Of a stretch of 64,000 nt of DNA, positions 54,827 to 62,847 are shown piece by piece. The stretch is from Streptomyces morookaense (GTDB lineage Bacteria; Actinomycetota; Actinomycetes; Streptomycetales; Streptomycetaceae): contig NZ_JABBXF010000006.1 in the NCBI RefSeq assembly GCF_013030945.1, positions 124,001 through 188,000 of the forward strand, given 5' to 3'. The translations under genes were made by a program, and so were the position numbers. The notes under the pieces were generated by a model. The model saw nothing but the letters and a program-made list of their open reading frames with translations. It made no database searches and was not told where the DNA came from. How positions within the stretch are numbered: position 1 is the first letter of the stretch; each line of letters begins with the position of its first letter.

Positions 54827-55351
54827 CTACGGGCTGCCTTCCCCCGCCTCCAGCAGATCCGTTTCCTCGAAGACCAGCAGCGTGCGGGTGCTCAGCACCT
54901 CGTCCATGGCCTGGATCCTGGTGAGCACCAGCTCCCGCAGGGCGCGGTTGTCCTTGGTGTGTACGAGCAGCAGGACGTCGAAGTCGCCGCTCACCAGGGC
55001 GATGTGGGCCGCGCCCGGCAGGTCCTGGAGCTTCTCGCGGACCGTCCGCCAGGAGTTCTGGACGATCTTCAGCGTGATGTACGCCGACGCGCCCTGCCCG
55101 GCCCGTTCCTGGTCGATCCGCGCGCTGAAGCCGCGGATGACCCCGTCGTCGATGAGCCGGTTGATGCGGGCGTAGGCGTTGGCCCGTGAGACGTGCACGC
55201 GCTCGGCCACGGACCGTATCGAGGCCCGCCCGTCGGCCTGGAGCATCCGCAGGATCGAGCGGTCGATGTCGTCCAGGGGCCGTGCGGGAGCTCTGTTTCC
55301 CTGGGTGGCCCCGGGGAACCCGTGCGAAAAGGCCATCTGTTCGTCCGGCAT
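54827..55351 (-). CDS. Lrp/AsnC-family regulator (BkdR-like)
   Basis: A 174-residue regulator. The winged HTH is LDDIDRSILRMLQADGRASIRSVAERVHVSRANAYARINRLIDDGVIRGFSARID; the RAM domain has AYITLKIVQNSWRTVREKLQDLPGAAHIALVSGDFDVLLLVHTKDNRALRELVL. Divergent from bkdABC, it probably senses a branched-chain amino acid and controls that operon. The ATG (MPDEQMAF) has a GGGGAGG site nine bases away; upstream ATGs overlap this site. Confidence 0.92.
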   Translation of the reverse strand: MPDEQMAFSHGFPGATQGNRAPARPLDDIDRSILRMLQADGRASIRSVAERVHVSRANAYARINRLIDDGVIRGFSARIDQERAGQGASAYITLKIVQNSWRTVREKLQDLPGAAHIALVSGDFDVLLLVHTKDNRALRELVLTRIQAMDEVLSTRTLLVFEETDLLEAGEGSP

Positions 55352-55409
55352 ACCGCCATGCCTCCCCTTCATGGACGCCCTGTGCATATCTCAGGCTGTG
55401 GAGAACCGT

Positions 55410-55418
55410 TTGTCCACA
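55410..55418 (+). promoter_or_regulatory. Exact DnaA box upstream of bkdA
   Basis: TTGTCCACA, with a second near-box TGTGGAGAA at 55397-55405. It also could be read as a -35 (TTGTCC) with TAGCCA 18 bases on as -10. Confidence 0.68.
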
Positions 55419-55452
55419 GGCTCGGGCCGCCTGTAGCCAAAATGCGCCGACG

Positions 55453-55470
55453 ACCGAACAATCGGTAGGG
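55453..55470 (+). promoter_or_regulatory. PaaR-type operator 3 (bkdA promoter)
   Basis: ACCGAACAATCGGTAGGG, 51 bases before the bkdA ATG. It differs from operator 2 by two bases (A for G in the centre, A for C near the end). Confidence 0.83.
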
Positions 55471-55521
55471 AGAGCGCAGGACGCTTTCCGGTCACGCTCG
55501 TCCCATGAGGAGGTGCTCGTC

Positions 55522-56697
55522 ATGACGGTTCTGGAGCAGCCCGGCTCGTACCGCCCCGCCCCGCCGCCCGCCTGGCAGCCCCGTACCGATCCGGCACCGC
55601 TGCTGCCCGAGGCGGAGCCCCTCCGGGTGCTGGGCACCCCGGCGGCGGGCGGGCTCGACCCCGTGCTGCTCGGCCGGATGTACGGCGAGCTCGTGCGCGG
55701 CCGGCGGTACAACGCCCAGGCCACCGCGCTGACCCGGCAGGGCAGGCTCGCCGTCTACCCCGCCTCCACGGGACAGGAGGCGTGCCAGGTCGCCGCCGCG
55801 CTCGCCCTGGAGCCGCAGGACTGGCTCTTCCCCAGTTACCGCGACACGCTCGCCGCCGTCGCCCGCGGCCTGGACCCGGTCGACGCCCTGACCCTGCTGC
55901 GCGGCGACTGGCACACCGGCTACGACCCGCACGAACACCGCGTCGCCCCGCTGTGCACACCGCTCGCCACCCAACTCCCGCACGCCGTCGGCCTCGCGCA
56001 CGCCGCGCGGCTGAAGGGGGACGACGTCGTCGCCCTCGCCCTCGTCGGGGACGGCGGCACCAGCGAGGGCGATTTCCACGAGGCGCTCAACTTCGCCGCC
56101 GTCTGGCGCGCCCCGGTCGTCTTCCTCGTCCAGAACAACGGCTTCGCCATCTCCGTCCCGCTGGCCAAGCAGACCGCCGCGCCGTCCCTCGCCCACAAGG
56201 CCGTCGGATACGGCATGCCCGGCCGGCTGGTCGACGGGAACGACGTGGCCGCCGTCCACCAGGTGCTGACCGAGGCCGTACGGCACGCGCGGAACGGCGG
56301 CGGCCCCACCCTGGTCGAGGCCGTCACCTACCGGATGGACGCCCACACCAACGCCGACGACGCCACCCGCTACCGCAGCGACGCCGAGGTCGAGGCCTGG
56401 CGCGCGCACGATCCGATCGCCCTGCTGGAACGGGAGCTGACCGGTCGCGGGCTGCTCGACGAGGCGGGCATACGGGAAGCGCGGGAGGCGGCCGAGCGCA
56501 TGGCCGCGGATCTGCGCGAGCGGATGAACCGGGATCCCGTGCTCGACCCCATGGAACTCTTCACCCACGTTTACGCCGAACAGACTGCCCAACTGCGCGA
56601 GCAGGCAGCACAATTGCGGGCCGAGCTGGCCGCTGCCGGGGAACCCTCCCCGGCCTGCCGGGAGGACGACGGCCCCCAGGAAGGAAGGCGGCGATGA
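55522..56697 (+). CDS. bkdA: Branched-chain 2-oxoacid dehydrogenase E1 alpha
   Basis: A 391-residue thiamine-diphosphate subunit. The ThDP motif is VGDGGTSEGDFHEALNFAAVWRAPVVFLVQNN, and AYPASTGQEACQVA, YRDTLAAVARG and THNADDAxR-like THPx (HTNADDATRYRS) are family features. It decarboxylates 2-oxoacids from valine, leucine and isoleucine, giving starter units for branched fatty acids and polyketides. ATG after GAGGAGG. bkdB overlaps by four bases. A pyruvate role is less likely but not excluded. Confidence 0.93.
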   Translation: MTVLEQPGSYRPAPPPAWQPRTDPAPLLPEAEPLRVLGTPAAGGLDPVLLGRMYGELVRGRRYNAQATALTRQGRLAVYPASTGQEACQVAAALALEPQDWLFPSYRDTLAAVARGLDPVDALTLLRGDWHTGYDPHEHRVAPLCTPLATQLPHAVGLAHAARLKGDDVVALALVGDGGTSEGDFHEALNFAAVWRAPVVFLVQNNGFAISVPLAKQTAAPSLAHKAVGYGMPGRLVDGNDVAAVHQVLTEAVRHARNGGGPTLVEAVTYRMDAHTNADDATRYRSDAEVEAWRAHDPIALLERELTGRGLLDEAGIREAREAAERMAADLRERMNRDPVLDPMELFTHVYAEQTAQLREQAAQLRAELAAAGEPSPACREDDGPQEGRRR

Positions 56698-57731
56698 CCA
56701 CCGCTGCTGTCGGGACGGTACACAGGGCCACGGCGCTGGCGCAGGCGCTCGGGAGGGCGCTGCGCGACGCCATGGCCGAGGATCCGTCCGTCCATGTGCT
56801 CGGCGAGGACGTCGGCACCCTGGGCGGCGTCTTCCGGGTCACCGACGGGCTGGCCAAGGAGTTCGGCGAGGACCGCTGCACCGACACCCCGCTGGCCGAG
56901 GCGGGCATCCTCGGGGCGGCCGTGGGCATGGCGATGTACGGGCTGCGGCCGGTCGTCGAGATGCAGTTCGACGCCTTCGCCTACCCGGCCTTCGAGCAAC
57001 TCGTCAGCCACGTCTCACGGATGCGCAACCGCACCCGCGGCGCGCTGCCGATGCCCATCACCGTGCGGGTGCCCTACGGCGGGGGCATCGGCGGCGTCGA
57101 GCACCACAGCGACTCCTCCGAGGCGTACTACCTGGCCACCCCCGGCCTGCACGTGGTCGCCCCGGCCACCGTCGCGGACGCGTACGGCCTGCTGCGCGCC
57201 GCCATCGCCTCCGACGACCCGGTCATCTTCCTGGAGCCCAAGCGCCTGTACTGGTCCAAGGACGGCTGGGACCCCGAACGGCCCGAGCAGGTGCCCGGCA
57301 TCGGGCGGGCCGTCGTCCGCAGGCAGGGCACCTCCGCGACGCTGATCACCTACGGGCCGTCCGTGCCCGTCTGCATGGAGGCCGCCGAGGCCGCCGGTGC
57401 CGAGGGGTGGGACCTGGAAGTGATCGACCTGAGGTCGCTGGTGCCCTTCGACGAGGAGACGGTCTGCGCGTCCGTGCGGCGCACCGGGCGGGCCGTCGTC
57501 GTCCACGAATCGACCGGATTCGGCGGTCCCGGAGGGGAGATCGCCGCCCGGATCACCGAGCGCTGCTTCCACCACCTGGAGGCGCCCGTGCTGCGCGTCG
57601 CGGGCTTCGACATCCCGTATCCGCCGCCGATGCTGGAGAAGCACCAACTGCCCGGTGTGGACCGGGTGCTGGACGCGGTGGCGCGCCTGCAGTGGGAGTC
57701 CGAGTGGACGTCCGAGGGCGGTGTGCGGTGA
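56694..57731 (+). CDS. bkdB: Branched-chain 2-oxoacid dehydrogenase E1 beta
   Basis: A 345-residue partner of BkdA. Family features: LGEDVGTLGGVFRVTDGLAKEFGEDRCTDTPLAEAGILGAAVGMAMYGLRPVVEMQF, then YGGGIGGVEHHSDSSEAYYLATPGLHVVAPA and EPKRLYW. ATG overlaps the bkdA stop (ATGA) with an AAGGAAGG site. Its stop shares one base with the bkdC start. Confidence 0.95.
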   Translation: MTTAAVGTVHRATALAQALGRALRDAMAEDPSVHVLGEDVGTLGGVFRVTDGLAKEFGEDRCTDTPLAEAGILGAAVGMAMYGLRPVVEMQFDAFAYPAFEQLVSHVSRMRNRTRGALPMPITVRVPYGGGIGGVEHHSDSSEAYYLATPGLHVVAPATVADAYGLLRAAIASDDPVIFLEPKRLYWSKDGWDPERPEQVPGIGRAVVRRQGTSATLITYGPSVPVCMEAAEAAGAEGWDLEVIDLRSLVPFDEETVCASVRRTGRAVVVHESTGFGGPGGEIAARITERCFHHLEAPVLRVAGFDIPYPPPMLEKHQLPGVDRVLDAVARLQWESEWTSEGGVR

Positions 57732-59068
57732 TGGCCGTCGTCAAGGAATTCACCCTGCCGGACCTGGGCGAGGGGCTCACCGAGGCACAGGTCGTGCGCT
57801 GGCTGGTCGCGGTGGGGGACGTGGTCTCCGTCGACCAGCCGGTGGTCGAGGTCGAGACGGCCAAGGCGATGGTCGAGGTGCCGTGCCCCTACGGAGGCGT
57901 CGTCACGGCGCGCTTCGGCGAGGAGGGCACGGAACTGCCGGTGGGCGCACCGCTGTTGACGGTGGCCGTGGGGGAGCCGGAGCCGGGCGGCAAGGGTCCG
58001 GACGGCCCGGACGCTTCCCGGGGCTCGGGCAACGTGCTGGTCGGTTACGGTACCCAGGCGCCCGCGGCCCGCCGCCGCAGGGTGCGGCCGGGCGACCGCG
58101 GCGCCGCAGAGACCGCCGGCCCGGACGGCGTGTCCGGGGCTCCGGCCTCCGTCGCCGTCATATCGCCGCTCGTCCGCCGGCTCGCACGCGAACGCGGGCT
58201 GGACCTGCGGCGGATCCGGGGGACGGGCCCGGAGGGGCTGATCATCCGGGCGGACGTGGAGCAGGCAGCACAGGCGGCACATGCGGCTCAGGCCTCCCAT
58301 GCCGCCGCGGCAGCCGTGCCGCGCGGCGCGGCGTCCCCGGCCGTCCGCACGGCCCGTACGTCCGGCCGCCGCAAGACCGACGGGCTGCGCGTGCCGCTGC
58401 GCGGCATGCGCGGCGCGGCCGCCGAGAAGCTCAGCCGCAGCCGCCGGGAGATCCCGGACGCCACCTGCTGGGTCGACGCGGACGCCACGGAACTGCTGAC
58501 CGCCCGGAAGGCCATGAACGTCTCCGGCGGCGCGAAGGTGTCGCTGCTCGCCCTGCTGGCCCGCATCTGCACGGCCGCGCTCGCCAAGTACCCCGAGCTC
58601 AACGCGACCGTCGACACCGAGGCGCACGAGATCGTCCGGCTGCCCGGAGTGCACCTGGGGTTCGCCGCGCAGACCGACCGCGGGCTGGTCGTCCCCGTCG
58701 TCAAGGACGCCCACGCGCGCAACGCGGTCGAGCTGTCGGTGGAGATGGCCCGCCTCACCGAGGCCGCGCGGGCGGGCAAGCTCAGCCCCGCGGAGCTGAC
58801 GGGCGGCACGTTCACCCTCAACAACTACGGGGTGTTCGGGGTGGACGGCTCCACGCCGATCATCAACCACCCCGAGGCGGCCATGCTCGGCGTCGGCCGG
58901 ATAGCGCCCAAGCCCTGGGTGCACGAGGGCGAACTCGCCGTGCGGCACGTGGTGCAGCTGTCGTTCACGTTCGACCACCGGGTGTGCGACGGCGGTACGG
59001 CGGGCGGCTTCCTGCGGTACGTGGCCGACTGCGTCGAACAGCCGGCGGTGCTCCTGCGCTCGCTCTGA
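57731..59068 (+). CDS. bkdC: Branched-chain 2-oxoacid dehydrogenase E2 (acyltransferase)
   Basis: A 445-residue E2. A single lipoyl domain (residues ~5-80) carries the modified Lys in VVEVETAKAMVEVPCP. A peripheral-subunit-binding domain follows (VISPLVRRLARERGLDLRRIRGTGPEGLIIRADVE). A spacer with alanine/histidine repeats (AAQAAHAAQASHAAAAA) precedes the catalytic domain, ending with FTFDHRVCDGGTAGGF (His and Asp of the active site). The E3 subunit is not in the window. The start is TGATGG, overlapping the bkdB stop by one base. Confidence 0.94.
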   Translation: MAVVKEFTLPDLGEGLTEAQVVRWLVAVGDVVSVDQPVVEVETAKAMVEVPCPYGGVVTARFGEEGTELPVGAPLLTVAVGEPEPGGKGPDGPDASRGSGNVLVGYGTQAPAARRRRVRPGDRGAAETAGPDGVSGAPASVAVISPLVRRLARERGLDLRRIRGTGPEGLIIRADVEQAAQAAHAAQASHAAAAAVPRGAASPAVRTARTSGRRKTDGLRVPLRGMRGAAAEKLSRSRREIPDATCWVDADATELLTARKAMNVSGGAKVSLLALLARICTAALAKYPELNATVDTEAHEIVRLPGVHLGFAAQTDRGLVVPVVKDAHARNAVELSVEMARLTEAARAGKLSPAELTGGTFTLNNYGVFGVDGSTPIINHPEAAMLGVGRIAPKPWVHEGELAVRHVVQLSFTFDHRVCDGGTAGGFLRYVADCVEQPAVLLRSL

Positions 59069-59111
59069 CCCGGCGGAACCCCGCACTCCCCGGAGGCGGC
59101 ACACTCGTCGG

Positions 59112-59990
59112 GTGACCAACGATCCGGTGTACGACGCAGTGGTCCTGGCCGGCGGTGCGGCCCGCAGGCTCGGCGGAGCGGACAAGCCCGCCGTGCGGGT
59201 GGGCGGGCGGCCGTTGCTCGACCGGGTGCTGAGCGCCTGCGGCGGTGCCGCCCGCACGGTCGTCGTGGGACCGCGCAGGGCGACGGTGCGGCCCGTGCTC
59301 TGGGCCCGTGAACAGCCGCCCGGAGGCGGCCCGCTCGCCGCCCTGAACGCCGGGCTGCGCCAGGTCTCCGCGGCGACGGTCCTCCTGCTCTCCGCCGACC
59401 TGCCGTTCCTCGACGAACAGGCCGTACGGGCGCTGCTCGGCGCCCTCGGCGAGCACGCCGGCACGGCCGAGGGCGCCGTCCTCACGGATCCCGGCGGCCG
59501 GGAACAGCCCCTCGTCGCCGCCTACCGCACCGAGGCGCTCCGGCGGGAACTCGGGCTCCTCGCCGCCGAGCACGGCACGCTCTCCGGCCTGCCCCTGCGG
59601 CTCCTCACCGCGGAGCTTTCGCTGACCCGGCTGCACCACCCCACCGCGTCCTTCGACTGCGACACCTGGGAGGACATCGGCACGGCCCGCGCCCGGATCA
59701 GGGACGATGGGAGCGTGCTGGATGAATGGATCTCCGCGGTCAAGGCCGAACTCGGCATCGAGATCGATGTCGACACGGCAGGCCTGCTCGACCTCGCGCG
59801 CGACGCCGCGCACGGCGTGGCCCGTCCGGCCGCGCCCCTGACGACCTTCCTCGTCGGCTATGCCGCGGCGCTCCGCGGCGGCGGCCCGGAGGAGCTCGCC
59901 GAGGCCGCCCGCAAGGCCACGGCGCTCGCCGCGCGCTGGGCCGAGGAGGGCGGTGCGGCGGAGCCGCAGAAGCCCGACGGGTCGTCATGA
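59112..59990 (+). CDS. mobA: MobA-type molybdopterin nucleotidyltransferase fused to DUF6457
   Basis: A 292-residue fusion. Residues 1-195 hold the NTP transferase: LAGGAARRLGGADKPAVRVGGRPLLDRVL, then GPLAALNAGLRQV and LLSADLPFLDE, CASFDCDTWEDI-like close (PTASFDCDTWEDIGTA). It makes the guanine dinucleotide form of molybdenum cofactor. Residues ~203-275 form a separate DUF6457-like domain (LDEWISAVKAELGIEIDVDTAGLLDLARDAAHGVARPAAPLTTFLVGYAA), function unknown. The GTG is the start. moeA overlaps by four bases. Confidence 0.9.
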   Translation: MTNDPVYDAVVLAGGAARRLGGADKPAVRVGGRPLLDRVLSACGGAARTVVVGPRRATVRPVLWAREQPPGGGPLAALNAGLRQVSAATVLLLSADLPFLDEQAVRALLGALGEHAGTAEGAVLTDPGGREQPLVAAYRTEALRRELGLLAAEHGTLSGLPLRLLTAELSLTRLHHPTASFDCDTWEDIGTARARIRDDGSVLDEWISAVKAELGIEIDVDTAGLLDLARDAAHGVARPAAPLTTFLVGYAAALRGGGPEELAEAARKATALAARWAEEGGAAEPQKPDGSS

Positions 59991-61495
59991 CCGGCCGGCG
60001 GGAGGCGGACGCCTCGCTCGACCGCGCCACGGACGAGGCCCTGGCGCTCTTCGCGGACACCCGGGCCGCGGCGGCGGAGCCGGATCCTGACCCCGAGCCG
60101 CAGCGGGAGAGCCGCGGGCCGGGCGGCCCCCTCCCCTTCGACTTCCCGTTCGACGAGGACCCCTTCGAGGACGCCCCCGCGGCCCCCGGGCGCGAAGAGC
60201 CGCCGCTGGACGTGCCGTTCGCGGGCGTCCGCTACTACGACGCGACGGGCGGCACGGCGGAGCGGACGGGCGACGGCACCGAGCCGTCCCCCGGCCACGG
60301 CACCCCCTGGCAGGCGGCCCGCCGGACGGCCGCCCTGGCCACCGCACCTCTGCAGCCCTGCCCGCGCCCCCTCGGCGATGCCCTCGGCCACACGCTGGCC
60401 GCACCGCTCACCGCCCTGACCGACCTGCCGTCCTTCGACACCTCGGCCATGGACGGCTGGGCCGTCGCCGGGCCCGGCCCCTGGCGGCTCCCCGCCGACG
60501 GGGACGGCATCCTCGCCGGGCACGCCGGGACCGACGTGCTCCGCGACGGCCATGCCGTCCCGATCGCCACCGGCGCACGCGTGCCGGCCGGGGCGACGGC
60601 CGTCCTGCGCAGCGAGTACGGCATCGTGCGGGACGCGGGCGAACTGCTGCACGCCACCCGGCACATCACCCAGGGCGCCGACATCCGTCCGCGCGGCCAG
60701 GAGTGCCGCACCGGAGACGCCCTCGTGCCCGCCGGCACCCTCGTCGGCCCCGCCGTGCTCGGCCTCGCCGCGGCGACCGGCTACGACGAGCTGACCGTCG
60801 CCCCGCGTCCGCGCGTCGAGGTGCTCGTCCTCGGCGACGAACTGCTGCGCGAAGGCCTGCCGGACGAGGGCCGCATCCGCGACGCGCTCGGCCCGATGCT
60901 CGGGCCCTGGCTGCGGGCCCTGGGGGCCGAGGTGACGGCGACGCGGTTCCTCGGCGACGATGCGGCGGCGCTGCGCGCGGCGCTCAATGCGTCCGATGCC
61001 GACCTGGTGCTCACCACCGGGGGCACGGCCGCCGGGCCCGTCGACCACGTCCACCCCACGCTGTGCGAGCTCGGTGCCGAGTGGCTGGTCGACGGCGTCG
61101 CCGTGCGCCCGGGCCACCCCATGCTGCTGGCCCGCTACGGGCCCGGGAAGCACGTGGTCGGGCTCCCCGGCAATCCGCTGGCCGCCGTCGCGGGGCTGTT
61201 GACGCTCGCCGAGCCGCTGCTCGGCACCCTCGCGGGGCGCGGCGCGCGCAGGCCGCGCCGGGCCGTGCTCACGGAGGCCGTGGCCGGGCGGCCGTCGGAC
61301 ACCCGGCTCGTACCGGTCGCCGACCGCGGCGAGGGCCGCGCGCGTCCGCTGCGCTTCCACGGTCCGGCGATGCTGCGCGGCCTGGCGGCCGCGGACGCGC
61401 TGGCGGTGGTCCCGCCGGGCGGTGCGCCTCGCGGCGCGACGGTGGAACTGCTGGGTTTGCCTTGGGCGGACGGCGCGTCGGGCGGCGCCCCGTAA
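59987..61495 (+). CDS. moeA: Molybdopterin molybdenumtransferase MoeA, N-terminally extended
   Basis: A 502-residue enzyme that inserts molybdate into adenylated molybdopterin. The core shows DTSAMDGWAVA, PIATGARVPAGATAVLRSEYG, VLVLGDELL, DLVLTTGGTAAGPVDHV and VGLPGNPLAAVAGLLTLAEPLL. About 110 residues at the N-terminus, acidic and proline-rich (DPDPEPQRESRG, FDFPFDEDPFED), precede the family start and are not present in E. coli MoeA. ATG overlaps the mobA stop. The stop TAA lies in an inverted repeat copy. Confidence 0.93.
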   Translation: MTGRREADASLDRATDEALALFADTRAAAAEPDPDPEPQRESRGPGGPLPFDFPFDEDPFEDAPAAPGREEPPLDVPFAGVRYYDATGGTAERTGDGTEPSPGHGTPWQAARRTAALATAPLQPCPRPLGDALGHTLAAPLTALTDLPSFDTSAMDGWAVAGPGPWRLPADGDGILAGHAGTDVLRDGHAVPIATGARVPAGATAVLRSEYGIVRDAGELLHATRHITQGADIRPRGQECRTGDALVPAGTLVGPAVLGLAAATGYDELTVAPRPRVEVLVLGDELLREGLPDEGRIRDALGPMLGPWLRALGAEVTATRFLGDDAAALRAALNASDADLVLTTGGTAAGPVDHVHPTLCELGAEWLVDGVAVRPGHPMLLARYGPGKHVVGLPGNPLAAVAGLLTLAEPLLGTLAGRGARRPRRAVLTEAVAGRPSDTRLVPVADRGEGRARPLRFHGPAMLRGLAAADALAVVPPGGAPRGATVELLGLPWADGASGGAP

Positions 61496-61523
61496 GGGAT
61501 GCGGGGAACTGCGCGAGCAACCA
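61484..61523 (-). repeat. Interspersed repeat, copy C (inverted)
   Basis: Its reverse complement reads TCGCGCAGTTCCCCGCATCC then CTTACGGGGCGCC, aligning with copy B over 40 bases with a few changes. It contains the moeA stop codon. Confidence 0.85.
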
Positions 61524-61599
61524 CGACGCGCCCGCAGTCGAGGCGCCCAGGGGCTTCGCCCCGGACCCCTGGGGTAGTGCGTCGGCTGCAGGCCGTCGG

Positions 61600-61641
61600 T
61601 GGCTGGTCGCGCAGTTCCCCGCGCCCCTTACGGGGCGCCCG
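61600..61641 (+). repeat. Interspersed repeat, copy B
   Basis: TCGCGCAGTTCCCCGCGCC then CCTTACGGGGCGCCCG. Together with copy C it makes a 40-bp inverted repeat around 76 bases, in the gap between the convergent moeA and channel genes. It contains the stop codon of the channel gene. This is a frequently repeated word in Streptomyces genomes, in my memory. Confidence 0.88.
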
Positions 61642-62746
61642 TGACGGGCGAGTTCTGCCTGATCGTGACCACGCGATCCGCCAAGTGGAGGGATGCCGCC
61701 TCAGGATCCGTGTACGGCAGCAGCCGGTGCCCCCGGATCACCGCCACCACCAGGTCGGCGCAGTCCCGGGGGCTGCGGCCCGCCTCGCTCTTCGTCACCG
61801 GGCGTTCGACGACGTCCAGGCCGTGGCCGTACGTCAGCAGGTCCTCCAGGACGTTGCCGACGTTCGGGCTCAGCATGGACATACCGAGCAGCCGCCCGGC
61901 CGAACTGGAGCTGGTGACAACCGTGTTGGCGCCGCTCTGCCGCAGCAGCGGGACGTTCTCGTCCTCCCGCACGGCGACGACGATCGTGGCGTGCTTGTTG
62001 AGCTGGCGGGCCGTGAGCGTCACCAGGGCGGCCGTGTCGTCCCGTTCCGTGGAGATCACGACATGCGTGGCCCGCTGCAGCTCGGCGCGCAGCAGGGTCT
62101 CGGACCTGGTGCCGTCGCCGAGGACGCCCACGAGACCGTCGCTCGCGGCGGCGTCCACCGCCTTCTTCTGCGGGTCCACGACGACGATCTTGTCCTTGGG
62201 CTTGCCCTGCCCGATCAGGGTGTCGATGGTGTGACGGCCCTTGGTGCCGTATCCCACGACGACGGTGTGGTCTCGCATCCGCGACCTCCAGCGGTGAACG
62301 CGTACTTGCTGCCGTGTCCGTTCGGTGAGCACTTCGAGCGTGGTGCCGACCAGGATGATCAGGAACAGCACGCGGAGCGGCGTCACCAGCAGCACGTTGC
62401 TCAGGCGGGCGCTGTCGCTGTACGGGACGATGTCGCCGTAACCGGTGGTGGACAGGGTGACGGTGGAGTAATAGAGGGCGCCGAGGAAACCCACCTCGCC
62501 GCCCGCGTTGTCGTGGTAGCCGTTCCGGTCGGCGTAGACGATGAAGACCGTGGCGGCCATGACGAGCAGCGCCATGAGCAGCCGCCGGGCGACCTGGCGC
62601 AGGGGCGAGGCGGCACCCTGGACGGGCAGCACGATGGTCCGGCCGGCCTCGATGTCCTCGGCGTCGGGGCGGCCCCGGCGGAGCAGGGACCGGATGAGTG
62701 CCCTGTTGCCCCGCGGACCGGGGGATTCCGGGCGGTCAACCGTCAT
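61628..62746 (-). CDS. Two-helix potassium channel with RCK (TrkA-N/C) domains
   Basis: A 372-residue channel. Residues ~55-75 and ~105-145 are membrane helices around the selectivity filter TVTLSTTGYGDIVP. A cytoplasmic RCK_N domain follows (HTVVVGYGTKGRHTIDTLI, VVVDPQKKAVDAAASDGLVGVLGDGTRSETLL) with a GxGxxG-type nucleotide site, then a TrkA_C-like end. It resembles MthK-type K+ channels. The stop is inside repeat copy B. ATG start; promoter in a 101-base gap shared with the quinone oxidoreductase gene. Confidence 0.94.
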   Translation of the reverse strand: MTVDRPESPGPRGNRALIRSLLRRGRPDAEDIEAGRTIVLPVQGAASPLRQVARRLLMALLVMAATVFIVYADRNGYHDNAGGEVGFLGALYYSTVTLSTTGYGDIVPYSDSARLSNVLLVTPLRVLFLIILVGTTLEVLTERTRQQVRVHRWRSRMRDHTVVVGYGTKGRHTIDTLIGQGKPKDKIVVVDPQKKAVDAAASDGLVGVLGDGTRSETLLRAELQRATHVVISTERDDTAALVTLTARQLNKHATIVVAVREDENVPLLRQSGANTVVTSSSSAGRLLGMSMLSPNVGNVLEDLLTYGHGLDVVERPVTKSEAGRSPRDCADLVVAVIRGHRLLPYTDPEAASLHLADRVVTIRQNSPVTGAP

Positions 62747-62847
62747 CTGTCGGCCTCAAGGCTGCATTCGTCACATTTCGCACGCAGCCCATGATCTCCT
62801 ATCGCCTTGCGCAGCGAGGAGCGTCACCCGTGAGTAGCCTCGCGCTC

